Assembly (NCBI RefSeq): GCF_900101965.1
Contig: NZ_FNAP01000012.1
Span: forward strand, 62,001-126,000
Reading direction: 5' to 3'
DNA: 64,000 nucleotides
Source of the DNA: Rhodospira trueperi
GTDB taxonomy: Bacteria > Pseudomonadota > Alphaproteobacteria > Rhodospirillales > Rhodospirillaceae
How positions within the stretch are numbered: position 1 is the stretch's first letter; each line of letters begins with the position of its first letter. Below are positions 17,606 through 25,721 of the stretch, in pieces. The position numbers and the translations under genes were made by a program. The notes below the pieces were generated by a model. The model made no database searches. It was not told the DNA's origin and worked only from the letters and a program-made list of their open reading frames with translations.

Positions 17606-17610
17606 GCCTT
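17588..17610 (-). repeat. Right terminal inverted repeat of the IS1595-family element
   Basis: Ends in AAAGGGATAAGCCTT; the transposase stop codon lies within it. Confidence 0.9.
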
Positions 17611-17618
17611 TCTGGATG
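17611..17618. repeat. Target site duplication, right copy (TCTGGATG)
   Basis: Identical to 16570-16577. Confidence 0.9.
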
Positions 17619-17700
17619 ATCCGTAGCCGCCGGCGCCGGGGCACTCGATACGGCTGGTCGGCGCCCCAGCGCTCACCGCCCCATAACGGAACAAACCGGC

Positions 17701-17744
17701 TTAGAGCGCGTTGCGTGCGTTCTGCATCACGCGACGCGCTCTAA
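17701..17744 (-). terminator. 17-bp stem-loop at the 3' end of lpxI-lpxB
   Basis: The arms TTAGAGCGCGTTGCGTG (17701-17717) and CACGCGACGCGCTCTAA (17728-17744) pair along their full length with a single G-T wobble around a 10-base loop. The stop codon of the lpxI-lpxB gene lies in the right arm. No T-run follows in the direction of the gene, so this is either an atypical terminator or 3'-end stabiliser, or a copy of a dispersed palindromic repeat. Confidence 0.5.
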
Positions 17745-19783
17745 GGCGATTCCTCACCCTGAACGTGGGCCGCGATGACCGCCGCCGCGCGGTCGCTGGG
17801 GGATGCGCCGGCCTCGCCGACGAGGCGCCGACGCGCCTTGGCGAAGTCCTCGCGCTGGCGCGCGGCCGACGAAGCCCCGTCGAGCAGCGGCGCCATGGCC
17901 TTCGCCAAGCGGCCCGGCCGGCAGTCCTTCTGCAACAGTTCCGGCACCACCAGACGATCCATCAGGATGTTCACGGGTCCGGCGTACCGCAGCGGCGTCA
18001 TCAGCCGAAACAGGGTCGCCGAGACCGGATTGACGCGGTAAGCGATCACATGCGGCACGTCGGCCATGGCCAGTTCCAGGCTGACCGTTCCCGACGCCGC
18101 CAGCGCCGCCGTGGCGGCCGCGAAGGCGTCATGCTTCTCCGCCGCACCGCGAACCGCAAGGGCGGGGACCGGCCAGTCAACCAGGGCCGCTTCCACCGTA
18201 TCCGCCACCGTCGCGACCGTGGGCACGACCACGCGCAGGCCGGGGCGGTCGGCGGCCAGCCGCTCCACCGCCGCCCGAAAGATCGGCAGCAGCCGCCCGA
18301 CCTCGGTGCGGCGGCTGCCGGGCAGGACGACCAGAATCGGGACGTCGGCCGCAATGCCGTGGCGCTGACGGAACGCAGCCCCATCGCCCCGGTCGGCGCC
18401 GCTTTCGATCACGGCATGGCCGACGTGGGTGCAAGCCAGCCCGAGCGGGCTGAAATACGCGCATTCAAACGGCCACAGGGTCATCAGGTGATCAACCCGC
18501 TCCGCCACCGCATGCTTGCGGCTTTCCTTCCACGCCCAGACCATGGGGGCGACATAGTGAACGCGCGGCACCGTCGATCCGCGTGCCTTCAGGGCCTTGG
18601 CCACGCGCCCGGTGAAACCCCAGGAGTCCACCGTGACGACGACGGCCGGGCGGGTCCGTTCGATGTGCGCCACCGTCTCGGCGATGCGGCGCTTCAGCGC
18701 CAGGGCGCGCGGCAGCACCTCCAGGAACCCCATGATGGCCAGTTCGCGCTGGTCGATGCGGCTCTCCAGACCCTGTTCGGCCATGGCTTCGCCGCCGATG
18801 CCGGCGAAGCGGACACGATCCCCCAGGCGCGCGCGCACCGCCGCCATCAGCCGGGCGGCCAGGGCGTCGCCCGACGGCTCCCCGGCGATCAGGTAGATCA
18901 GCGGGTCGTCCCCGTCGTCCCCCCCCCTTTCCGTTGCCTTGGCCGCCTCCGCCTCCAGGCCGATCAGGAACAGACCGAGCGCGTCGGCCCGCTCGACCAT
19001 CGCCGCCTGGTCCAGCAACAGGGCCGCCCCGGCCTCATAGGCAATGCCGCGCAATCCGGCCGCGTGGGCCACCTCGACCGACGCAACGCCAAGGGTCGGC
19101 AGATCGGCGCGCCGATCCTGCCCGGGCTTGCAGACCTTCACCAGAACGCCACCAGTGCCGGGCAGGCGCAGCGATCCGCAGCGGGCCAGCAGGGCGTCGG
19201 TTCCCTCCAGGGCCTCCACGCCCAGCACAACACCTTGCTGCACGACGACCGACTGTCCCACGTCCACCGCGCCCAGGGCATGGGCCACGGCCCGGCCGCG
19301 CCGGATATCGACCCACGCCGCCGCGTCCGGCCGGTGCCGGCCGCGCGGGCCGGCCGCGCCCAGGCCATCATCGAGAATCGTGTGCGCGGGATGCACCTTG
19401 AGCCCCTCGGCTTCCATCTGGGCCATGACCGCGCGCAGAAGGCCGTCATCCCCCAAGGCGCGCATGCCGACCCGGGCCACGAACCGGGCGGCGTAGGCGT
19501 CGGGCCAGAGGCTGGACAGGCTGGGCCGGCGCACGCCGCCGGCCAGGATCAGGTCGGAGATGCCATGTTTTCGGGCATACGCCAGCGCCGCCCCGCCCTG
19601 CCCCAGCCGGTAGCTGACGACGGGGACATCCAGGTCGGCATAGGCGTCTGGGTCGCCATGGCCCTTGATGATGAGCACATGCAGCGGGCGCCCTTCCGCC
19701 CGGCAGCGCGCGGCGACCCGCACGGGCAAATCGCCCCGCCCGGCGATCAGGGCCAAGGGCGTGTCCCGGGACAGCGAGCGCAT
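17741..19783 (-). CDS. lpxI-lpxB: LpxI-LpxB fusion: UDP-2,3-diacylglucosamine pyrophosphatase joined to lipid-A-disaccharide synthase
   Basis: A 680-residue single reading frame covering two consecutive lipid A enzymes. Residues about 1-280 are LpxI (LALIAGRGDLPVRVA, VSYRLGQGGAALAYARKHG, DLPTLGVASVEVAHAAGLRG), which hydrolyses UDP-2,3-diacyl-GlcN to lipid X. Residues about 294-680 are a full-length LpxB (LIYLIAGEPSGDALAARLM, VHYVAPMVWAWKESR, VLPGSRRTEV, AASGTVSLELAMADVPHV), the GT19 enzyme that joins lipid X to UDP-diacyl-GlcN. The linker (about 280-293, EAEAAKATERGGDDGDD) contains no start codon and is encoded by a run of eight G (18919-18926, minus strand). With one extra G, LpxI would end at a TGA 21 bases on. 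The start at 19783 lies 19 bases after lpxA. Either a true fusion or a homopolymer artefact. Confidence 0.88.
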   Translation of the reverse strand: MRSLSRDTPLALIAGRGDLPVRVAARCRAEGRPLHVLIIKGHGDPDAYADLDVPVVSYRLGQGGAALAYARKHGISDLILAGGVRRPSLSSLWPDAYAARFVARVGMRALGDDGLLRAVMAQMEAEGLKVHPAHTILDDGLGAAGPRGRHRPDAAAWVDIRRGRAVAHALGAVDVGQSVVVQQGVVLGVEALEGTDALLARCGSLRLPGTGGVLVKVCKPGQDRRADLPTLGVASVEVAHAAGLRGIAYEAGAALLLDQAAMVERADALGLFLIGLEAEAAKATERGGDDGDDPLIYLIAGEPSGDALAARLMAAVRARLGDRVRFAGIGGEAMAEQGLESRIDQRELAIMGFLEVLPRALALKRRIAETVAHIERTRPAVVVTVDSWGFTGRVAKALKARGSTVPRVHYVAPMVWAWKESRKHAVAERVDHLMTLWPFECAYFSPLGLACTHVGHAVIESGADRGDGAAFRQRHGIAADVPILVVLPGSRRTEVGRLLPIFRAAVERLAADRPGLRVVVPTVATVADTVEAALVDWPVPALAVRGAAEKHDAFAAATAALAASGTVSLELAMADVPHVIAYRVNPVSATLFRLMTPLRYAGPVNILMDRLVVPELLQKDCRPGRLAKAMAPLLDGASSAARQREDFAKARRRLVGEAGASPSDRAAAVIAAHVQGEESP

Positions 19784-19802
19784 GGCGGACGGCGCGGCGC
19801 GG

Positions 19803-20609
19803 TCAGGCCAGTTCGGTGCCGGGATGCGCCGGCCCGCACAATCCCCGATCCGACTTGCCCCGGATGAACGCCAGCACCTCCATGACCGGCGCGACGCCGT
19901 CAAAGCTGGCGGCGACCTCCTCGGCCCGGTCGGCGATCACGCCGTCTTCCTCGAAGAGCATGCGGTAGGCCGACCGCAGCGCCTGGATCTCCTCGCGGGA
20001 GAAGCCGCGCCGCTTCAGGCCGATCAGATTGAGCCCATGCAAGCGCGCGCGGTTGCCCATGACGGACCCGAACGGAATGACGTCGGTCTCCACGCCGGAG
20101 ACCCCGCCGACCATGGCGTGCTTGCCGATGCGCACGAACTGATGCACCGCGCTGCCGCCGCCCAGGATGGCATGGTCGTCGATGTGGATGTGACCGGCGA
20201 GCAGAACGTTGTTGGCCAGGATGACGCCGTCGCCGATGTGGCAATCGTGGGCCACGTGGCAGCCGACCATGAACAGGCCGCCGTCCCCGATCCGGGTCAG
20301 GCCACCGCCGCCCTCGGTGCCGGGGTTCATGGTCACATGTTCGCGAACAACGTTGTTGGCCCCGATGACCAGGTCGGTCTTCTCGCCCTTGAACTTCAGG
20401 TCCTGGGGCGGCAGTCCCACGGTCGCGAACGGATAGATCCGCGTGCCGGACCCGACGCGGGTCCGCCCGTCCACCACGACATGGGAGAGCAGGGTCACGC
20501 CGGCCTCAAGTGTCACCTCGGCGCCCACCGTGCAGAAGGGACCGACGGTGACATCGTCCGCCAAGTTGGCGGCGGGATCGACGATGGCGCTGGGATGCAC
20601 GGAGGGCAT
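19803..20609 (-). CDS. lpxA: Acyl-[ACP]-UDP-N-acetylglucosamine O-acyltransferase
   Basis: A 268-residue left-handed beta-helix acyltransferase that starts lipid A synthesis by acylating UDP-GlcNAc at O-3. Hexapeptide repeats run through the first 190 residues (IHPSA-type start VHPSAIVDPAANLADDVTVG, then DGVILANNVLLAGHIHIDDHAILGG); the catalytic His is in MVGCHVAHDCHIGDG and the C-terminal helical part has LIGLKRRGFSREEIQALRSAYR. Length and start (ATG at 20609) are standard. It lies between fabZ (61 bases upstream) and lpxI-lpxB (19 bases downstream) in the conserved lipid A order. Confidence 0.96.
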   Translation of the reverse strand: MPSVHPSAIVDPAANLADDVTVGPFCTVGAEVTLEAGVTLLSHVVVDGRTRVGSGTRIYPFATVGLPPQDLKFKGEKTDLVIGANNVVREHVTMNPGTEGGGGLTRIGDGGLFMVGCHVAHDCHIGDGVILANNVLLAGHIHIDDHAILGGGSAVHQFVRIGKHAMVGGVSGVETDVIPFGSVMGNRARLHGLNLIGLKRRGFSREEIQALRSAYRMLFEEDGVIADRAEEVAASFDGVAPVMEVLAFIRGKSDRGLCGPAHPGTELA

Positions 20610-20670
20610 GCGGACAGGTGTCCCTTTTCTACGACGGTGTTTGGGGCGGACGAGGGGGCGCGGGGGGCGG

Positions 20671-21150
20671 CTAGTTGTCCATGATCATGGCCGAATAGGT
20701 GGCGTCGGCCACCACGGTGTCGTCCACCAGGGCACGGCCCGCGAACTTCCACACGCTGCCCCTGTTGCGCTGTTTGGTGACCTCCAGCAACAACCGGTCG
20801 CCGGGCACGACGGGTTTGCGGAAGCGCGCCGAGTCCACGCTCATGAAATAGACCAGTTTGCCCTCGGCGGCCTCACCCAGCGTGGCCACCACAAGGACGG
20901 CGGCGGTCTGGGCCATGGCCTCAATCACGAGAACCCCAGGCATGACGGCCTTGTTCGGGAAATGGCCCTGGAAATGCGGTTCGTTGTTGGTGACGTTCTT
21001 GACCCCGACGGCACTCTCGCCCAAGTGGACATTGATCAATTTGTCCACCATAAGAAAAGGATAGCGGTGTGGAATCATATCGAGGATGCGATCCGCCTCA
21101 ATCACAAAGCCGTTATCCTGGTGTGTGCCGAAGTCGTCCATACCGTCCAT
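20671..21150 (-). CDS. fabZ: 3-hydroxyacyl-[ACP] dehydratase FabZ
   Basis: A 159-residue hot-dog-fold dehydratase of fatty acid elongation. The active-site blocks are present: ILDMIPHRYPFLMVDK, GHFPNKAVMPGVLVIEAMAQ with catalytic His and Glu, and the C-terminal VVADATYSAMIMD. Two ATGs three codons apart follow an AGGAGG (21156-21161 region); the first (21150) is used, and 21141 is equally possible. FabZ competes with LpxA for 3-hydroxyacyl-ACP, which explains the conserved pairing. In most relatives lpxD precedes this gene; here about 210 non-coding bases separate it from skp. Confidence 0.95.
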   Translation of the reverse strand: MDGMDDFGTHQDNGFVIEADRILDMIPHRYPFLMVDKLINVHLGESAVGVKNVTNNEPHFQGHFPNKAVMPGVLVIEAMAQTAAVLVVATLGEAAEGKLVYFMSVDSARFRKPVVPGDRLLLEVTKQRNRGSVWKFAGRALVDDTVVADATYSAMIMDN

Positions 21151-21361
21151 GCCCCTCCTGACATCGCCCCGCAGAGCCGGCAAGGCCCGACCCTCGTGAC
21201 ACAACCCGCGTTCCCTTACACCCGCCGTAGGCCCGACGCGACCCCCGCGTTCCGCCGTCAATCCGGTGCCGCCGCGCGGCCCACAATATCGCGTTCGCCG
21301 GCCGTGACAAGTGTGCGAGCGGGTTTGTCGGCGCCCAAGCGTGTCCTACAGGATCGGCGGT

Positions 21362-21976
21362 CTACTGCCCTCCGCTGTTTTCGTCGATGGATGCCGGATC
21401 GGGGAACTCGACCGACGGCAGACGGTCATTCAACCGCTGCAGCACATCTTCGGTCATCTCCATGCGCGGATCGAACAGCGGCACCTGAGAGCGGTAGAGC
21501 ACCAGGTTGATCCCGCGCTCCGCCGCCACCTCGTCGGCGATCACGGTAATCGTCCTCTGGACCTCCGAAAGCGCGATCGACAGCGCCCGTTCCAGGTTGC
21601 GGCGGCGCTCGGCCACGCGTTGTTCAAACGCGGCGACCTTGCCGCGAAACGCCTGGACTTGCTGCTGCATTTCCGGGGTCGGGGCCGCATCGGGCGGGAT
21701 GGCAAGGCCGCGCTGTTCCTCGCGCAGGCTTTGTTCCTCGGCCGCCGTTTCCTTGTTGTAGGTCTCCAGGTACTGCTGCCGGTCGCTGTCCACACCGCGG
21801 GCGGCCGTCGACTCCCGCAGGATGCGCTGCATGTCGATAATGCCGATCGCGGCATTCGGAAACGTCTCCTGCGCCCGGGCCTGAGGCGCGGGCAGGCTGA
21901 CCAGGACCATCGCCATGAGAAGCGCGGCCAACAGGCCCCGCGGCAGAGCGTCGAGGGAAGGCGAAAGGATCATCAT
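21362..21976 (-). CDS. skp: Periplasmic OmpH/Skp-family outer membrane protein chaperone
   Basis: A 204-residue OmpH-family protein. A signal peptide (LLAALLMAMVLVSLPAPQARA) is followed by the family opening IGIIDMQRILRESTAARGV, a long charged coiled coil (EEQSLREEQRGLA to AFEQRVAERRRNLERAL) and the C-terminal strand NLVLYRSQVPLFDP. Skp-type trimers hold unfolded outer membrane proteins for BamA, encoded directly upstream. Adjacent ATGs at 21976 and 21973 follow GAGGT; spacing slightly favours the second. A proline-rich insert (IPPDAAPTPEM) interrupts the coiled coil and is longer than in E. coli Skp. Confidence 0.88.
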   Translation of the reverse strand: MMILSPSLDALPRGLLAALLMAMVLVSLPAPQARAQETFPNAAIGIIDMQRILRESTAARGVDSDRQQYLETYNKETAAEEQSLREEQRGLAIPPDAAPTPEMQQQVQAFRGKVAAFEQRVAERRRNLERALSIALSEVQRTITVIADEVAAERGINLVLYRSQVPLFDPRMEMTEDVLQRLNDRLPSVEFPDPASIDENSGGQ

Positions 21977-22122
21977 GACCTCGGTTACACCATGGTTTGT
22001 CGGTTCGGCGGACACGTCGGGATGGGTCCGGCCGGACGGAACGCGTCTGCGCGACACTGTAGAACGGAACGATCCGTGGCGAAAGCGCCGCGCCGACCAA
22101 AGGCGCCGCATGCCCGCCCGCA

Positions 22123-24468
22123 TCAGAACCGGGACCCGAAGCTGATCCGGAACAGTTCGTCTTCGTCGTAGGTCTGCTTGAGCACCGGGGTCGCCAACTC
22201 GATGTTAACGGGCCCCAGCGGCGAGGACCACAGGAAGCCGATGCCGACCGATCCCCTCAGGCTGACATCATGATCCATGAGGTTTTCCGGCACCCCGTCG
22301 GGTGTACCGGCCGCGCCCCAATCCGTGAACACCTTGGCGCCCAGTCCCAGTTCCTCCGGCAGACCGGTCGGCACGCGCATTTCAAGGCTCGCATCGGAAA
22401 TCCAGTTGCCACCCAGGGCATCGCCCGTGGCCGTATCGCGGGCACTGGCGCCGGATGCCGCGAACCCCCGCAGATTGTTGCCGCCCAGGAAATATCGATG
22501 GCGGATGGACACGTCCTTACCCAGACCGAAGATGTATCCCACATGCCCGCGCACACTGAACACCCATGCCGGGTCCCAATCCAGTTCATCGCCGAGCGGA
22601 TAGTGATACGACGCCTCCATATCGGTGCGCAGGAAACGGGCATCGCCGCCCAGCCCGGCCAGATCATTGGCAATCTGAAAGCGATATCCCTCGGTGGGAA
22701 TCAGGCGGGAATCCCGGGTGTCATACGTCAGCGCATGGCCGACCATGGACAGAACCTCAATGCCCTCCTGCTGCTTGACGAACAGGGAGGCGCTGCTGTC
22801 CACGTCGAAGATTTCCTGCCTTTGCAGCGTGTACTTGAAGTCGTGCCGCCAATCGTCGGAGTAGCGGTAGCCGAACCGCAGGGCGCCGCCCACTTGGCGC
22901 AACTGGTGAGAGCTTTCGTCCTCCAGGTCCCTTTCAACGGCGAACAGGTCCACGCCAGCGGAAATCGGTCGGTCGAGGAAGTAGGGTTCGGTGAAGCTCA
23001 GGTCTAGTTCCGTGCGTCGCTCCGCCCAACTCACCCGGGCGGACAGGTCCTGGCCCCGACCCAGCAGATTGCGCTCTCTCACGCCGATCTCGACCATGGC
23101 GCCCAGGCTCGATGACCAGCCAACGCCGAACGACAGTTCGCCGGTCGACTGCTCCTCGACCTCCACGGTCACCACCGTGCGGTCGGGCTTGTCCACGACG
23201 GGTTCATTGTTGACCTCGACGGACTTGAAAAAGCCCAGATCCCGGATGCGCTGACGGGACCGCCGCAGTTTGGCGGAGTTGAAAGCATCGCCCTCGACAA
23301 GGCGGACTTCGCGGCGGATGACCTCGTCCAACGTCCGCACGTTGCCTTGAATGTCGATCCGTTCGACGAAGACACGCGGCCCCTCGCGCACGTCAAAGAT
23401 CAGATTGATGATGTTGTTTTCGCGATCCCGCTGCACCCGCGGACGGACGTCAACGAACGCATAACCGAGTGACCCCACGCGCTCGGTGATGTTCTGAACG
23501 GTGTCCTCGATCTTTTCGGCGTTGTACCAGTCCCCTTCCTCGATCTCCAGGCCGGGCCGCAACATCTCGGGCGTCAGGTCCTCAAGAGAGGTTTCGATCT
23601 CCACCGTGCCGACACGGTAGCGGTCTCCCTCCGTCACCGTGAAGGTGATGAAGAAGCTCTCCCGATTCGGGGTCAGTTCGGCAATGGCGGACCGCACCTC
23701 GAAGTCCGCGTAGCCGCTTTCCAGGTAGTACCGGCGCAGCAGTTCCCGATCATAGGTCAGGCGATCCGGATCGAAGGTGTCGGAACTGGACAGAAGACGG
23801 TACCACCGCTCCTCCTCGGTGGAGATCACGCCGCGCAGGTCCGAATCGCTGAAGACCCTGTTGCCGACGAAGGTGATACGCCGGACATAGGTGGCCGGCC
23901 CCTCGTCGATCTCGAACACCAGATCGACACGGTTTTGGGGCAGTTCGATGATCTTCGGATCGACGGCCACGGCATACCGTCCCGAACGCCGATAGACCTC
24001 GAGGACCCGCCTGACGTCTTCCTGAACCTTGGCGCGCGTATAGACGGCGCGCGGGCGCAACTGCACCTCAGGAATCAAATCCTCGTTCTGGATGCGCTTG
24101 TTGCCCTCGAACGCCACGCGGTTGATGATCGGGTTTTCCACCACCACCACGACAAGATCCCCCCCCTCGCGACGCAGCGCGACGTCAGCGAACAGACCCG
24201 TGGCGAACAGGTCCTTCAGCGAACGGTCGATCAAACCCGGCGCGAAGAGATCGCCTTCCTGAACGTGAAGGTAGGTGCGGATGGTATCCGGTTCGATGCG
24301 CTGGGCGCCCTCGACAAGAATCCGCTCAATGACCGGAGCACCGACCGGTGCCGCAGCCGGGGACGACACGCCCTGCGCCCATACAGCCGGCGCCGGATAT
24401 GTGATCGCCGCAAAAACCGCCGTCATGGCCAACAGCAGCGAGGCGAGAGAACTGCAGCGCGTACTCAA
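22123..24468 (-). CDS. bamA: Outer membrane protein assembly factor BamA
   Basis: About 781 residues: a signal peptide (SSLASLLLAMTAVFAAITYPAPAVWA), five POTRA domains (from IERILVEGAQRIEPDTIRTYL to about residue 420) and the Omp85 16-strand barrel, with the lid-loop region FFLGGNNLRGFAASG (beginning RHRYFLGGNNLRGF) and a C-terminal Phe (ISFGSRF) expected for an outer membrane protein. It inserts barrel proteins into the outer membrane. No ATG exists near the signal peptide. The TTG at 24468, preceded by GGGGGAT, gives a normal signal peptide; another TTG at 24501 would add 11 residues. It lies between rseP and skp as in most relatives. Confidence 0.94.
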   Translation of the reverse strand: MSTRCSSLASLLLAMTAVFAAITYPAPAVWAQGVSSPAAAPVGAPVIERILVEGAQRIEPDTIRTYLHVQEGDLFAPGLIDRSLKDLFATGLFADVALRREGGDLVVVVVENPIINRVAFEGNKRIQNEDLIPEVQLRPRAVYTRAKVQEDVRRVLEVYRRSGRYAVAVDPKIIELPQNRVDLVFEIDEGPATYVRRITFVGNRVFSDSDLRGVISTEEERWYRLLSSSDTFDPDRLTYDRELLRRYYLESGYADFEVRSAIAELTPNRESFFITFTVTEGDRYRVGTVEIETSLEDLTPEMLRPGLEIEEGDWYNAEKIEDTVQNITERVGSLGYAFVDVRPRVQRDRENNIINLIFDVREGPRVFVERIDIQGNVRTLDEVIRREVRLVEGDAFNSAKLRRSRQRIRDLGFFKSVEVNNEPVVDKPDRTVVTVEVEEQSTGELSFGVGWSSSLGAMVEIGVRERNLLGRGQDLSARVSWAERRTELDLSFTEPYFLDRPISAGVDLFAVERDLEDESSHQLRQVGGALRFGYRYSDDWRHDFKYTLQRQEIFDVDSSASLFVKQQEGIEVLSMVGHALTYDTRDSRLIPTEGYRFQIANDLAGLGGDARFLRTDMEASYHYPLGDELDWDPAWVFSVRGHVGYIFGLGKDVSIRHRYFLGGNNLRGFAASGASARDTATGDALGGNWISDASLEMRVPTGLPEELGLGAKVFTDWGAAGTPDGVPENLMDHDVSLRGSVGIGFLWSSPLGPVNIELATPVLKQTYDEDELFRISFGSRF

Positions 24469-24532
24469 CGTATCCCCCGGAAAAATACAGTGACGCCCCA
24501 ACCTTAAGCGAAAAAAGCCCCAACGTCACCGG

Positions 24533-25681
24533 TCAACCTGTCAGATGCCGATCAATCAAATTCACGATGTCGTTCCATGTCACGAACACCATCAGGCTGA
24601 GGATCAGCGCCAGCCCAATCCGAAAACTGTATTCCTGGGCCCGTTCGTTCACGGGCCGGCCCCGAATGGCCTCCATGGCATAGAACACCAGATGACCGCC
24701 GTCCAGAACCGGGATGGGCAAAATGTTGATGAGGCCGAGATTGACGGACAGAAAAGCCATGAACAAGAGCAACGTTGTCAGCCCCAGTTCCGCCATTTGG
24801 CCGGACATCTCGGCAATGCGCAAAGGCCCGCCGAGATCCTCCGTGCCCCGTTCGCCGGCGATGATCTGGCCGACGGCAACAAACGTCGCCTCGACCAGGA
24901 AATACGAATGCGCGACGGCCTCCCCCACCGCCTCGCCGGGGCCGAGCCGGACGTTATCCTGACCCGCGGTGCTGGCGGCAATGCCGAGCACGGCCATCTC
25001 ACGCGTTTCGCCCAGTTCGTCCGTGACTTCCTGGATCCGGGGCGTGGCCGTCGTCTCGACGCGTTGCCCGTCGCGTTCAACGACCAGCGTCACGCTGGCG
25101 CCGTTGGTCAACGGGATGCGGTGCTGCACTTGTTCAAAGCGGGACACCTCTTTCCCATCCATCGCCACGACCCGGTCACCCGGCTGGAGCCCGGCTTCCT
25201 CGGCGGCGCTGCCAGGAAGAACGTCGGAAATGATCGGCGGCGTAATCGCCATGCCCACCGACATGAAAATCCCGGCGTACAGCGCAATGGCGAAAACGTA
25301 GTTGGCGGCGGGGCCGGCCACCACCACGGCGGCCCGACGCCAGACGGGCTTGTGGTGGAACGAGACCGCTTTTTCCTCCTCGGTCATCTCGCGGTCATCG
25401 GCGCCGGTACTGGCTTCGTTCTCGTCACCGAAGAACTTGACGTAGCCGCCCAGGGGAATCGCCGAGAACTTCCAGCGCGTGCCGTGACGATCATTGACGC
25501 CAAACAGTTCCGGCCCAAAGCCGATGGAGAACACATCCACACGCACCCGATTCCAGCGGGCGACCAGGAAGTGCCCCATCTCGTGCACAAACACGACGAT
25601 GGTCAGAACGACCAGCGCGGCAACGATGTTGAACACGCTGCCACTAACGAAGGGGAGGAATTCATTGAGAGTGCTCGGCAC
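24533..25681 (-). CDS. rseP: Site-2 intramembrane metalloprotease RseP
   Basis: A 382-residue membrane metalloprotease. The zinc motif HEMGH is in VVFVHEMGHFLVARW in the first helix, the PDZ domain (DVLPGSAAEEAGLQPGDRVVAMDGKEV) is central, and the third zinc-ligand motif is NILPIPVLDGGHLVFY near the C-terminus. The family cleaves anti-sigma factors and signal peptides within the membrane. The start is uncertain: the GTG at 25681 gives a usual N-terminus (PSTLNEFLPFVSGSVFNI) but has no clear ribosome site, while an in-frame TTG at 25744 would overlap the end of dxr. It is 41 bases downstream of dxr. Confidence 0.93.
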   Translation of the reverse strand: MPSTLNEFLPFVSGSVFNIVAALVVLTIVVFVHEMGHFLVARWNRVRVDVFSIGFGPELFGVNDRHGTRWKFSAIPLGGYVKFFGDENEASTGADDREMTEEEKAVSFHHKPVWRRAAVVVAGPAANYVFAIALYAGIFMSVGMAITPPIISDVLPGSAAEEAGLQPGDRVVAMDGKEVSRFEQVQHRIPLTNGASVTLVVERDGQRVETTATPRIQEVTDELGETREMAVLGIAASTAGQDNVRLGPGEAVGEAVAHSYFLVEATFVAVGQIIAGERGTEDLGGPLRIAEMSGQMAELGLTTLLLFMAFLSVNLGLINILPIPVLDGGHLVFYAMEAIRGRPVNERAQEYSFRIGLALILSLMVFVTWNDIVNLIDRHLTG

Positions 25682-25721
25682 GATGCGGGTGTCTTTCGCG
25701 ATCAGAAAGGATGGTCCGGGG

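Larger units (their letters stand above)
16578..17610 (+). mobile_element. IS1595-family insertion sequence, complete
   Basis: A 1033-bp element with one transposase gene. The left end 16578-16600 and right end 17588-17610 form 23-bp inverted repeats that agree except at three positions (common core GGCTTATCCCTTTG). The element is bracketed by a perfect 8-bp direct repeat TCTGGATG (16570-16577 and 17611-17618), which is the target duplication length usual for IS1595. The intact transposase, near-perfect ends and perfect duplication point to a recent insertion. It sits between the signalling operon and the 3' end of the lpxI-lpxB gene and does not visibly interrupt a gene. Confidence 0.95.

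Noticed and set aside
17711-19867. A 718-codon plus-strand frame opposite lpxI-lpxB
   Set aside because: A shadow of the real gene: composition is typical of antisense GC-rich frames and no motif is recognisable.
20671-21261. A longer FabZ starting at 21261
   Set aside because: The extra 37 residues have no counterpart in FabZ proteins and the ribosome site lies at the ATG of 21150.
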